Of a stretch of 64,000 nt of DNA, positions 19,049 to 26,102 are shown piece after piece. Every line of letters starts with the position of its first letter. Positions within the stretch are counted from its first letter, which is position 1. Under the pieces are notes generated by a model. The model was given only the letters and a program-made list of their open reading frames with translations, searched no databases and was not told the origin of the DNA. This DNA comes from Tissierellales bacterium. Its GTDB lineage: Bacteria > Bacillota > Clostridia > Tissierellales > Tissierellaceae. The stretch lies in assembly GCA_030146705.1 (NCBI GenBank), contig JASLBE010000060.1, forward strand, positions 1-64,000, read 5' to 3'. The position numbers and the translations under genes were made by a program.

Positions 19049-19313
19049 ACAAGTATTCCTCCTTAGAACTACTAAAGTCTTTTTCTAGTTCTATCTTATC
19101 ACACAATACCCCCACCGTGTATAAAAATAAGACCTTTTAGTATCTTTTTTTCCTATGGTTTAATAGGCTTTCCCTATACTAAAACAAGCTGGCCTTCCTG
19201 GCTAAGATTTATTTGCATAATAATATTCTTTGTAATATAATTTATATTTGGTTAAATGTAATCATTTTTTGATTTTATATAAATGGAGATTATAGATAGA
19301 AAGGAAAAATAAA

Positions 19314-20405
19314 ATGAAATTAGGAATAGTCGGATTACCAAATGTCGGTAAAAGTACATTATTTAATGCTATTACAAAAGCAGGTGCAGAGTCTGCCAAC
19401 TACCCATTCTGTACCATAGAACCTAATGTTGGTGTTGTTTCAGTTCCAGATGAAAGACTTGAGAACTTAGCAGAAACAAATAATTCTGAAAGAACCCTAC
19501 ACGCTGCCATAGAGTTTTATGATATTGCTGGACTAGTTGCTGGTGCCAGTGAAGGAGAAGGACTAGGAAATAAGTTCCTATCCCACATAAGAGAAGTTCA
19601 AGCCATAGTACATGTTGTTAGGGCCTTTGAGGACCCAGATATTGTCCATGTTGATGGAGATATTGACCCTTTAAGAGATATTGAAACTATTAACCTAGAG
19701 CTTATGCTAGCAGATATGGAGGTCTTAAACCGTAGGCTAGAGAGGAGTAAAAAACTTGCCAAGGGGGATAAGAAACTAGTCCACGAAGTTGAGCTTATTG
19801 AAAGAATTTTATCAACCCTAGAAAATGGAAAGTCTGCTAGGACTTTAGACTTTTCAGAAGAAGAGGAAAAACTAGTAAAAGAGTTTAACCTTCTAAGTTC
19901 AAAACCAATTATTTATGTTGCCAATGTTTCTGAAGATGAGGTTGCAGAAACAGACAATAAATATGTTGATGTAATTAGGGAATTTGCTGCAAGTGAAGGT
20001 TCTGAACTTGTTGTTATTTCTGCCCAAATAGAGGCTGAAATATCCCAATTAGATGAAGAGGAAAAACTGGAATTTTTAAATGACCTAGGTCTTGAAAAGT
20101 CTGGGTTAGACAAGCTAATCCAAGCCAGCTACAAACTTTTAGGCCTAATGAGTTTCTTTACAGTTGGACCAAAAGAGGCCCGTGCCTGGACTATACCTGT
20201 TGGAACTTTAGCACCTCAAGCTGCTGGGGTTATCCACTCTGATATGGAAAGAGGCTTTATTCGTTCAGAAACCATTTCCTACGAAGACTTTATTTCTGTA
20301 GGAGGAAATATGGCTAAGGCCAAAGAAAAAGGACTTTTAAGGATTGAAGGAAAGGACTATGTTATGAAGGACGGGGATGTTTGCCTGTTTAGGTTCAATG
20401 TATAA
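19314..20405 (+). CDS. ychF: YchF/Ola1-family GTPase/ATPase
   Basis: 363 residues, the usual family length. P-loop GLPNVGKST at residues 6-14, switch region DIAGLVAGASEG, a helical hairpin insertion, the divergent NxxE-type base motif (YVANVSEDE) that favours ATP over GTP, and a C-terminal TGS domain ending in DVCLFRFNV. This universally conserved P-loop protein binds ribosomes and is linked to stress responses. It is monocistronic with a terminator at 20425. Confidence 0.95.
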   Translation: MKLGIVGLPNVGKSTLFNAITKAGAESANYPFCTIEPNVGVVSVPDERLENLAETNNSERTLHAAIEFYDIAGLVAGASEGEGLGNKFLSHIREVQAIVHVVRAFEDPDIVHVDGDIDPLRDIETINLELMLADMEVLNRRLERSKKLAKGDKKLVHEVELIERILSTLENGKSARTLDFSEEEEKLVKEFNLLSSKPIIYVANVSEDEVAETDNKYVDVIREFAASEGSELVVISAQIEAEISQLDEEEKLEFLNDLGLEKSGLDKLIQASYKLLGLMSFFTVGPKEARAWTIPVGTLAPQAAGVIHSDMERGFIRSETISYEDFISVGGNMAKAKEKGLLRIEGKDYVMKDGDVCLFRFNV

Positions 20406-20424
20406 TTCGTTCTATAGCATATAT

Positions 20425-20455
20425 AACCACTTAAGTTAGCTTAGGTGGTTTTTTT
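20425..20455 (+). terminator. Intrinsic terminator of ychF
   Basis: Stem AACCACTTAAG/CTTAGGTGGTT (one G-U pair) with a 4-nt loop and a run of T. Confidence 0.9.
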
Positions 20456-20540
20456 CTAGCCTATTTTAATATTCCAAGTTTATCCATAAACCTGATTATA
20501 TTTCCTAGTTATGGAAATATATATTAGACGAGGTGGTTAG

Positions 20541-21077
20541 ATGAGAGAACTTAATATTACTAGGTGGCTTTCCCTTACAATTGGAGTCTTACTAATTATT
20601 AGTGGAGGGCTTAGCCTATTAAACCCTATGGCTATAACTGTAACTATTATCCAATTTATAGCCCTAATGCTTTTAGCCATAGGTATTTTAAAACTTTTTA
20701 GGTATTTTAGTAACAGCCTGTTTAAATCAGGATCTTTTTTAATTTCAGGTATTATTGACCTTGTTTTAGGATTTTTAATGCTTAAAAACCTAGGTGTTTC
20801 CCTAGATGTTTTTAGGCTACTTGTTGGTTTTTGGATCTTGCTTGGTGGTATAACAGAAATTGCAACTAGTATAGACCTTAAAAATATGGGGCTCAAAAGA
20901 TGGTGGCTAGGTTTAATTTCTGGTATCCTAGGGCTGGTTGTTGGTTTTGCCTTAATTAGTAATATAGAATATTTTGTAATTTATACCTCCATATTTTTGT
21001 CCTTCTATATGCTGGTCTTGGGTATAAATTTCATATCTACTTTTATTGGCTTGACCCACTTAAAAAACAAATTTTAA
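20541..21077 (+). CDS. DUF308/HdeD-like membrane protein
   Basis: 178 residues, almost all hydrophobic, with about six membrane segments in three repeated pairs, the pattern of the HdeD/DUF308 family. Typical features are short Gly-rich turns such as LVGFWILLGGI and GLISGILGLVVGFAL. HdeD is linked to acid stress in enterobacteria; in Firmicutes the role is unknown. The ATG is preceded by GAGGTGG. It stands alone between two terminators. Confidence 0.75.
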   Translation: MRELNITRWLSLTIGVLLIISGGLSLLNPMAITVTIIQFIALMLLAIGILKLFRYFSNSLFKSGSFLISGIIDLVLGFLMLKNLGVSLDVFRLLVGFWILLGGITEIATSIDLKNMGLKRWWLGLISGILGLVVGFALISNIEYFVIYTSIFLSFYMLVLGINFISTFIGLTHLKNKF

Positions 21078-21079
21078 TA

Positions 21080-21102
21080 GGGACCCTAGGGTCCTTATTT
21101 TT
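21080..21102 (+). terminator. Intrinsic terminator of the DUF308 gene
   Basis: GGACCCTAGGGTCC palindrome followed by TTATTTTTTTA. Confidence 0.85.
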
Positions 21103-21207
21103 TTATTTTAATTTAAAACTGCTATAATTAAACTATAAAATATTATTCCAACTCCTTAAGAGGAGGGGTTTTTCTTATGGTATAATAGTTTATTATTGGA
21201 GGTTATT

Positions 21208-21792
21208 ATGAGTAAAGAGAGAGTTAATATTAGGATGGACAAGGAGATTTTTGACTTTTATGATGAAATTTCAAAAGAAGAAAAAATATCCAGGTCTGAA
21301 GCTATGATAATTGGCCTTAGCTACTATAAGGAAAAAATGGAAGAGGAAAAAACCCTAAGGGAAACCCTAGACTCCCTAGCCTGGCTAAAAGAAGATGACA
21401 CCCCTAGTAGTATGGCTGAAAGACCAGCTTGTAAAAAAGGTAAAAACCACCACCATATTGGGAAGGAATTAAATAGTTTAAATGCAATTTTAAATACTAG
21501 GGAAGAAAAGGACCCTGGAGAAGATGGGGTATTAGAAGACTTAAACAAGTATAATTCTATGCTTAAATCCCTATCAAGGCCTATTGAGGTCTTAACTAGG
21601 AACTTTAACTACCACAAGGGGGTTTTGGAAAAAATCAAGGAGCATTCTGAACTTATCTTAGACAAGCTTGGGTTTAATGGCCTAGGACTTGTTGGCGAAA
21701 AGCCTTGTAATAGGCCTAGTGATTTAGAAATTTTAAAGGAAGAAATCAAGGAAGAAATCCTAAGAGAGATAAAAAAAGATCTTGGAAGCTAG
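21208..21792 (+). CDS. Ribbon-helix-helix DNA-binding protein with coiled C-terminus
   Basis: 194 residues from the ATG at 21208, fixed by GGAGG at 21198-21202. The first 40 residues (ERVNIRMDKEIFDFYDEI, then ISRSEAMIIGL) have the beta-strand plus two-helix pattern of a ribbon-helix-helix DNA-binding domain. The middle carries a His/Lys-rich patch (KKGKNHHHIGKEL) and the C-terminus is charged and helical, ending in a Glu/Lys-rich coiled-coil-like segment. No family beyond RHH is recognised. RHH proteins of this size include repressors and plasmid partition or relaxosome factors; neither context is present here. It is followed by a terminator and the Cys-rich gene. Confidence 0.6.
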   Translation: MSKERVNIRMDKEIFDFYDEISKEEKISRSEAMIIGLSYYKEKMEEEKTLRETLDSLAWLKEDDTPSSMAERPACKKGKNHHHIGKELNSLNAILNTREEKDPGEDGVLEDLNKYNSMLKSLSRPIEVLTRNFNYHKGVLEKIKEHSELILDKLGFNGLGLVGEKPCNRPSDLEILKEEIKEEILREIKKDLGS

Positions 21793-21819
21793 GCCCATTT
21801 ATTTTTACTTATTTATTTT

Positions 21820-21844
21820 TGTCGCCATAAAGTGGCGACATTTT
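21820..21844 (+). terminator. Intrinsic terminator of the RHH gene
   Basis: Perfect 8-bp stem TGTCGCCA/TGGCGACA, 5-nt loop, then TTTTCC. Confidence 0.75.
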
Positions 21845-21846
21845 CC

Positions 21847-21875
21847 TTGCCTTTCTATTTTCCCCTTGCTATAAT
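21847..21875 (+). promoter_or_regulatory. Sigma-A-type promoter of the Cys-rich gene
   Basis: TTGCCT (21847-21852), exactly 17 bases, then TATAAT (21870-21875). The start codon follows 24 bases after the -10 box. Confidence 0.7.
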
Positions 21876-21898
21876 AATAGTTGAAGGGAGTGTTTTAT

Positions 21899-22156
21899 AT
21901 GGATAATAATTGTAGGCAACATAAGGAAAACTGCAGGGGCCAAAGAAGGGGCCGTGGCAAGTGTCAAAATGGTCAAAAAAGAAACCACCATAACTGTAAT
22001 GGAGGCGGAAGGTCTAGGCACGAAGGTGGACCTAATTGTCAAAATTCTTCTTCTGAAAAAAACTGTAATGGGGAAAGACGAAGAGAAAACTGTAAAAAAG
22101 GTTCTGGACAAGGGCGTAACGGCCAGTGCAGAAATGGAGTTAACCTAATTGATTAA
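21899..22156 (+). CDS. Cys/Asn/Arg/Gly-rich small protein, unknown function
   Basis: 85 residues from ATG 21899, with AAGGGAG at 21884-21890 and a near-ideal promoter. Composition is extreme: eight cysteines at positions 5, 12, 22, 33, 47, 56, 65 and 77, nearly all next to Asn, Lys or Gln (ENCRG, GKCQN, HNCNG, PNCQN, KNCNG, ENCKK), in a strongly basic hydrophilic chain with no signal peptide or membrane segment. The repeat-like spacing suggests metal binding or disulfide structure. I know no family for it. It has its own promoter and terminator, so expression is likely. Alternative frames are open too, but have no such start signals. Confidence 0.55.
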   Translation: MDNNCRQHKENCRGQRRGRGKCQNGQKRNHHNCNGGGRSRHEGGPNCQNSSSEKNCNGERRRENCKKGSGQGRNGQCRNGVNLID

Positions 22157-22204
22157 AAGCCTAGGCCTAAAAGTTATAAACTCCTAGGCCTAGACTTGTT
22201 TTGT
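22157..22204 (+). terminator. Intrinsic terminator of the Cys-rich gene
   Basis: AAGCCTAGGCCT / AGGCCTAGACTT stem (one mismatch), 17-nt loop, then a T-rich tail. Confidence 0.7.
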
Positions 22205-22258
22205 TTGTTTGTATATATATTATAATATATATTTTTTAAATTTGCATTAAAACTCCAT

Positions 22259-22293
22259 AAAAAGACCTGGTGATAAGTCACTAGGTCTTTTTT
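22259..22293. terminator. Bidirectional intrinsic terminator
   Basis: AAAAGACCTGGTGA/TCACTAGGTCTTTT, 4-nt loop, with T runs. It ends the minus-strand gene at 22295. Confidence 0.8.
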
Positions 22294-22294
22294 C

Positions 22295-22792
22295 CTATAC
22301 TTTTGATTTTTCCTTTTCAAACCTAAAGATCATATTCTTAATGATTATAGACTCTTCTTCCATAGTCCGACTTAGGTCTTCTATTACCTCTAGCTCTAAA
22401 AATTTTAAGAAACTCGGGTAAATCTCCTTCCTAAAACGAAAGCCTGAATTCCTAAATATAAAGTCCTTATACCTAGGAATATTGCTTAATTTAAAGCTTA
22501 AAACTTCCTTAAGTTCATTAAAGTGTAAGCCTAGCATATCCCTTATGTCTTCTTCCCTAAAGCCACTATACTGCCTTAGGGTATTGTTGCCAACTCCCTG
22601 GTCCAGCTCCCTATAGTTACTTAGGTCTAGGTACCTAATTACCATATTTTTAGTTTCTTCAACTAGGTCGCTCCTACAATTATTAACATTGTTATAGTAA
22701 ATATCTTCCAATAGTCCATAGGTTAATTTTTCTAGACTATTTTGGATCTTCACAGCCCCACCTCCAATACTAGGTTTAAAATAAGCTCTCAT
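22295..22792 (-). CDS. Hypothetical protein
   Basis: 165 residues, soluble, mostly alpha-helical by composition, with charged and aromatic residues and one Cys. No signal peptide, membrane segment, HTH or catalytic motif that I can name. The first residues (MRAYFKPSIGGGAVKIQNSLEKL) are cut here only as description of a Gly-rich start. It is flanked by a proper terminator and its codon use fits the genome, so it is probably a real gene. Function unknown. Confidence 0.55.
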   Translation of the reverse strand: MRAYFKPSIGGGAVKIQNSLEKLTYGLLEDIYYNNVNNCRSDLVEETKNMVIRYLDLSNYRELDQGVGNNTLRQYSGFREEDIRDMLGLHFNELKEVLSFKLSNIPRYKDFIFRNSGFRFRKEIYPSFLKFLELEVIEDLSRTMEEESIIIKNMIFRFEKEKSKV

Positions 22793-22851
22793 TTAATTAT
22801 ATAGAGAATTTTCATTATTGTCTAATTAATTAAGCCTCCTTATTTTTCCAT

Positions 22852-22878
22852 AAAAAAAATAGGGTGGTCTCCCACCCC
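22852..22878 (-). terminator. Intrinsic terminator 190 bases beyond the MATE gene
   Basis: GGGTGG/CCACCC stem with 4-nt loop; on the minus strand it is followed by ATTTTTTTT. It could end the MATE transcript or a separate short RNA. Confidence 0.65.
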
Positions 22879-23067
22879 AATATATATAAAAGCCTAATAT
22901 GTGACCTGGTTTAAGGTCTAACTACCTATAATATTAATACTAGTTACGACTTAATGTATTTGGATTAAAAATAGTCTAGTACAACTGCTTCCCTGTTACA
23001 GTCTTAATATTATATTTTAGCTACTGCAATAATTATTTTTCAGCTAAAGCTTAAACCTGGCCTCTTA

Positions 23068-24459
23068 TTAAAGGCTATCTACAACATTTCTAATCCACTT
23101 TCCAGACCTTAGTCTAGCAACTATAAAGGATATCTTAACAAGCTCTTCGCAAGCTATTATGAAGTATACTTTTTCCAAAGATAGTTTAAATATCGTAGCC
23201 CCTAGATAACCTCCTGGAATGGCAAATAGCCAAACTGTTCCCAGCTGGACCAGCATAGAATAAAGGGTGTCTCCTCCCCCCCTAAATACGCCTACAATCA
23301 TAGTTACATTAAAAAATCTTAGGGGTGAAAAAGCAGCCATTGTCCTAAGGACATTAATAGCCATAAGCTTAGTCCTTTGGTCTATGTTAAAAATACTAAC
23401 TATGGCTGGTGCTGCCAACCATAAAAGTAGGCCAGAAACTAGTCCTACTAGGGGGGCCAGAATCCCCAACCTCTTGGCATACTCCTTGGCCAAAGCCTCA
23501 TCACCACTCCCTATTTTATTACCAACAATTATAGATGCTGATGTAGCAAGGCCTATTACTAGGACCATAAATATGTTTTGTAGGGTTGTTGCAATTTGCA
23601 TACTGGCAACCTCTGGTATCCCTATTTTTGCATATATTATGGAATAGGTTGTTAGCCCTAGGGCCCAAAATATTTCATTTAAGATTACAGATATAGATGT
23701 TTTAAAGTATTTTTTTACAAAGGCAAGGTCGAAGTTTAAAAGTTTCCCAAGTTGCCTAGGAATAATATCTGTATAACTATAGGCAGCAACTAAAATAAAA
23801 ACCATTTCTACAAACCTAGCTATACTAGTAGCAATAGCTGCCCCCTTGACTCCAAGTGCAGGCAGGCCTAGCTTACCAAAAATCAAAACCCAGTTTAGGC
23901 TGGCATTTACCAAGACACCTAGTAAACTTCCATACATAGGAGGCCTTGCAATACCAACAGACCTAATTACTGTTGAAAAAGCCTGGGTTAGGGCTGTTAA
24001 AATAAAAGTTATAGCAATTATCCCCAGGTAGTCTGCCCCAAGGCCAATAACATTTTCCTCACTTACAAATACCCTCATTATAAGGTCTGGTTTCACTAGG
24101 GCTGGCACCATAAAAATAAGGGCTGCAACTATGCTTAAAACCAAGTCTAATCCTATCATTTTTCCAATATTTTCCCTGTCTTTTCTCCCCCAAAACTGGG
24201 ATATAAATATACTGGCCCCAGCATTTATGCCTGCAATAGTCAGCATAAATATGAAAAAATATTGGTTTACTAACCCAGTAGCTGCTATGGCGTGCTCTCC
24301 CAGTTCCCCTATCATTAGGTTGTCCACCATATTTAAGGAGGAGCTTATTAAGTTTTGTAGGGTTATTGGTATGATCAAGGATATAATTGTTGCAAAAAAC
24401 ACCTTATTATCCAAACTAGGTTTTTTCCCCTTAAATTTTTCATCTTTTATAAAATCCAA
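23068..24459 (-). CDS. MATE-family multidrug/sodium antiporter
   Basis: About 463 residues with twelve hydrophobic segments in two homologous halves: 'SLIIPITLQNLISSSLNMVDNL' is cut here only in description, and the family signature is seen in the shorter IGELGEHAIAA and ANTT-like LINASLNW-type turns. The start TTG at 24459 follows a GGAGGG site; a TTG at 24474 has no well placed site. It should export cationic drugs or metabolites in exchange for Na+ or H+. It lies downstream of the TlpA-like gene but is separated from it by a terminator at 24485. Confidence 0.85.
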   Translation of the reverse strand: MDFIKDEKFKGKKPSLDNKVFFATIISLIIPITLQNLISSSLNMVDNLMIGELGEHAIAATGLVNQYFFIFMLTIAGINAGASIFISQFWGRKDRENIGKMIGLDLVLSIVAALIFMVPALVKPDLIMRVFVSEENVIGLGADYLGIIAITFILTALTQAFSTVIRSVGIARPPMYGSLLGVLVNASLNWVLIFGKLGLPALGVKGAAIATSIARFVEMVFILVAAYSYTDIIPRQLGKLLNFDLAFVKKYFKTSISVILNEIFWALGLTTYSIIYAKIGIPEVASMQIATTLQNIFMVLVIGLATSASIIVGNKIGSGDEALAKEYAKRLGILAPLVGLVSGLLLWLAAPAIVSIFNIDQRTKLMAINVLRTMAAFSPLRFFNVTMIVGVFRGGGDTLYSMLVQLGTVWLFAIPGGYLGATIFKLSLEKVYFIIACEELVKISFIVARLRSGKWIRNVVDSL

Positions 24460-24484
24460 TATACCACCCTCCAAACTTTCCTCA

Positions 24485-24523
24485 TAAAAAAAGCAAATGG
24501 GTTATTAGCTGCCCATCTGCTTT
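24485..24523 (-). terminator. Intrinsic terminator of the TlpA-like gene
   Basis: AAAGCAAATGGG/CCCATCTGCTTT stem with one wobble, T run on the minus strand. Confidence 0.8.
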
Positions 24524-24582
24524 ATCTTCATTATTTTTCCTATAATATATTACACGATTTTTAAACTTATATCAAGCCTAAA

Positions 24583-25161
24583 TTATAAATTGTTTTCTAG
24601 TTCATAAAACATTTCCTCATAAGTCATATGGCCTATAACCTTATTTACTATCCTACCAGTTTTATCAACAATATAAGTGGTTGGTAGCCTGCCTATTAAA
24701 TAATCCAGGCCTATTTCTCCATTTTCATCTAGTAGAATATCCAGACCAATTTCATTGTCTGCTACAAATTTCTCAACCAGGCTCTTGTCCTCCCTAACAT
24801 TTACACACAAAACCTTGACATCTTCATTATCTACTACAAGTCTTTCAAGGTTTTTTAGTTCCTGCTTAGATTCTTCATTCCAAGTTACCCAGAAATTTAT
24901 AAAAACTAGCTTGCCCCTAAATTGGCTTAGGCTAACATCTTCACCCCTTAAATTCTTCAGGCTAAAGTCTGCCGCCTTATTTTCATCTTCACTTTCTATC
25001 CTGTAAGACACTTCCTCTAACTTACTAACTGCTGGTTCCTTAACCTCTAGTTTCTTGCTTTTTCCAAGTGGTTCCCCAATTCCCTTCCTATCTACCATAA
25101 AAAATAGGCAAACAACTATTATGGCAGTTGTGGCAACTAGTATTAGTTTGTCCTTGTTCAT
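24583..25161 (-). CDS. TlpA/ResA-like thioredoxin-fold protein lacking the CxxC motif
   Basis: 192 residues: one N-terminal membrane segment (about 6-22), a linker, then a thioredoxin fold of the TlpA/ResA/AhpC-TSA type: ADFSLKNLRGEDVSLSQF, LVFINFWVTW, and a cis-Pro-like region in GRLPTTYIVDKTGRI. The redox motif that should follow FWxTW reads N95-E-E-S98 instead of CxxC, so both catalytic cysteines are missing. It therefore cannot do thiol exchange and may be a structural or binding protein. It is a single gene behind its own terminator. Confidence 0.8.
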   Translation of the reverse strand: MNKDKLILVATTAIIVVCLFFMVDRKGIGEPLGKSKKLEVKEPAVSKLEEVSYRIESEDENKAADFSLKNLRGEDVSLSQFRGKLVFINFWVTWNEESKQELKNLERLVVDNEDVKVLCVNVREDKSLVEKFVADNEIGLDILLDENGEIGLDYLIGRLPTTYIVDKTGRIVNKVIGHMTYEEMFYELENNL

Positions 25162-25324
25162 AAATGTCTCCTTACTATTTCCTTTTTATCTTCCTACTTT
25201 AATTATTATATAATAATTTATATAAATGTCTAGTAGTATAGTTAAATACTTATTTCTTGGCTTTTTAGAATATTGTTTATCTTGAGAATTTTCTAAACTA
25301 CCAGCCCCTTTATAGACCAATTAA

Positions 25325-25353
25325 TTGATTTATTTATATTTTTATGGTAAGAT
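25325..25353 (+). promoter_or_regulatory. Putative promoter of the AraC gene
   Basis: TTGATT (25325-25330), 17 bases, TAAGAT (25348-25353); each box matches consensus at four of six bases. Confidence 0.45.
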
Positions 25354-25355
25354 AT

Positions 25356-25370
25356 TGATAATCATTATCG
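25356..25370 (+). promoter_or_regulatory. Fur/PerR-type box upstream of the AraC gene
   Basis: TGATAATCATTATCG fits the 7-1-7 Fur-family repeat TGATAAT-N-ATTATCA at 14 of 15 positions. It lies directly after the -10 box, where repressor binding would block transcription. Confidence 0.6.
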
Positions 25371-25389
25371 TTATTAAAGGAGGTAATTT

Positions 25390-26055
25390 ATGTTACTACT
25401 AGAGCGTAGTTTAATTAAAAACTTTAAGCAGCATAATAGGAAGGAAACTCAAAAAAATCTTAAGGCCCTAATAGACTTTATAGTATCCTCAAAGGGTGAA
25501 GATGAAAAAGGCTTAAGATATTTAAAAAATTACCTAAGTTGGCTAAATGGTGTCTTGTATGAAAACACCTTTATAAAGCCTGGTTGTAAGAAGAGGATTT
25601 TATTATCAAAGGATAAATTTTTTAATGAAATAGAAGAGGTGGATGGACTAGATGAAATTACAAGTCTAGGAATCCAAATGGTAAACTCCTACATAGACAA
25701 CCTACAAACCAGGTGTGAGATGATAAACCCAATTGTTAATAATGCTGTTATTTATATTGACAACAACCTAAGTGAGGACCTCTCCCTAGACAGGGTTGCA
25801 GGCATCCTAAATGTAAGCCCTAGCTACTTGTCTTCCTTATTTACAGAAAACCTTAAAAATAATTTTTCTAACTTTGTAAATATTAGGAGGATAAAAAAGG
25901 CCAAGCTTCTTTTAGAAACAACAGACCTGTCCCTACTAGAGATAGCCCTTGAATCTGGTTTTAATAGCCAGAGCTACTTCTGCTATGTCTTTAAAAAAGT
26001 GGAAAGGGTGACTCCTACCCACTTTAAGAGGCAAAATAGTAAGGCAGCCATCTAG
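25390..26055 (+). CDS. AraC-family transcriptional regulator
   Basis: 221 residues. The last 100 hold the two HTH motifs of AraC proteins: 'LSLDRVAGILNVSPSYLSSL' and 'SLLEIALESGFNSQSYFCYV', ending in RVTPTHFKRQ. The N-terminal 120 residues match no sensor domain I recognise. Start ATG 25390 follows AAAGGAGG. A Fur-type box and promoter precede it, so it is probably repressed by iron or a related metal. In other bacteria such Fur-AraC cascades control siderophore genes, but none is in this window. Confidence 0.85.
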   Translation: MLLLERSLIKNFKQHNRKETQKNLKALIDFIVSSKGEDEKGLRYLKNYLSWLNGVLYENTFIKPGCKKRILLSKDKFFNEIEEVDGLDEITSLGIQMVNSYIDNLQTRCEMINPIVNNAVIYIDNNLSEDLSLDRVAGILNVSPSYLSSLFTENLKNNFSNFVNIRRIKKAKLLLETTDLSLLEIALESGFNSQSYFCYVFKKVERVTPTHFKRQNSKAAI

Positions 26056-26072
26056 TCTTTTAGGCTTAAAAT

Positions 26073-26102
26073 AAAAAGACCTAGGAAAACCTAGGTCTTT
26101 TA
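26073..26102. terminator. Bidirectional intrinsic terminator
   Basis: Perfect 12-bp stem AAAAGACCTAGG/CCTAGGTCTTTT with AAAA loop, between convergent genes. Confidence 0.9.

Noticed and set aside
20537..20896. Minus-strand open frame opposite the DUF308 gene
   Set aside because: Antisense to a membrane protein with clear start and terminator; low-complexity Ser/Ile/Lys composition.
21151..21176. AACTCCTT/AGGAGGGGTT hairpin before the RHH gene
   Set aside because: Pairing is imperfect and the T tail runs into the promoter area; a terminator already ends the upstream gene at 21080.
21954..22148. Alternative plus-strand frame in the Cys-rich gene
   Set aside because: It lacks a ribosome site, while the frame from 21899 has a promoter, a ribosome site and a matching terminator.
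13900..24110. GTTTCAC half sites near 13913 and 24091 as parS candidates
   Set aside because: Only one arm matches; the second arm of the palindrome is absent.
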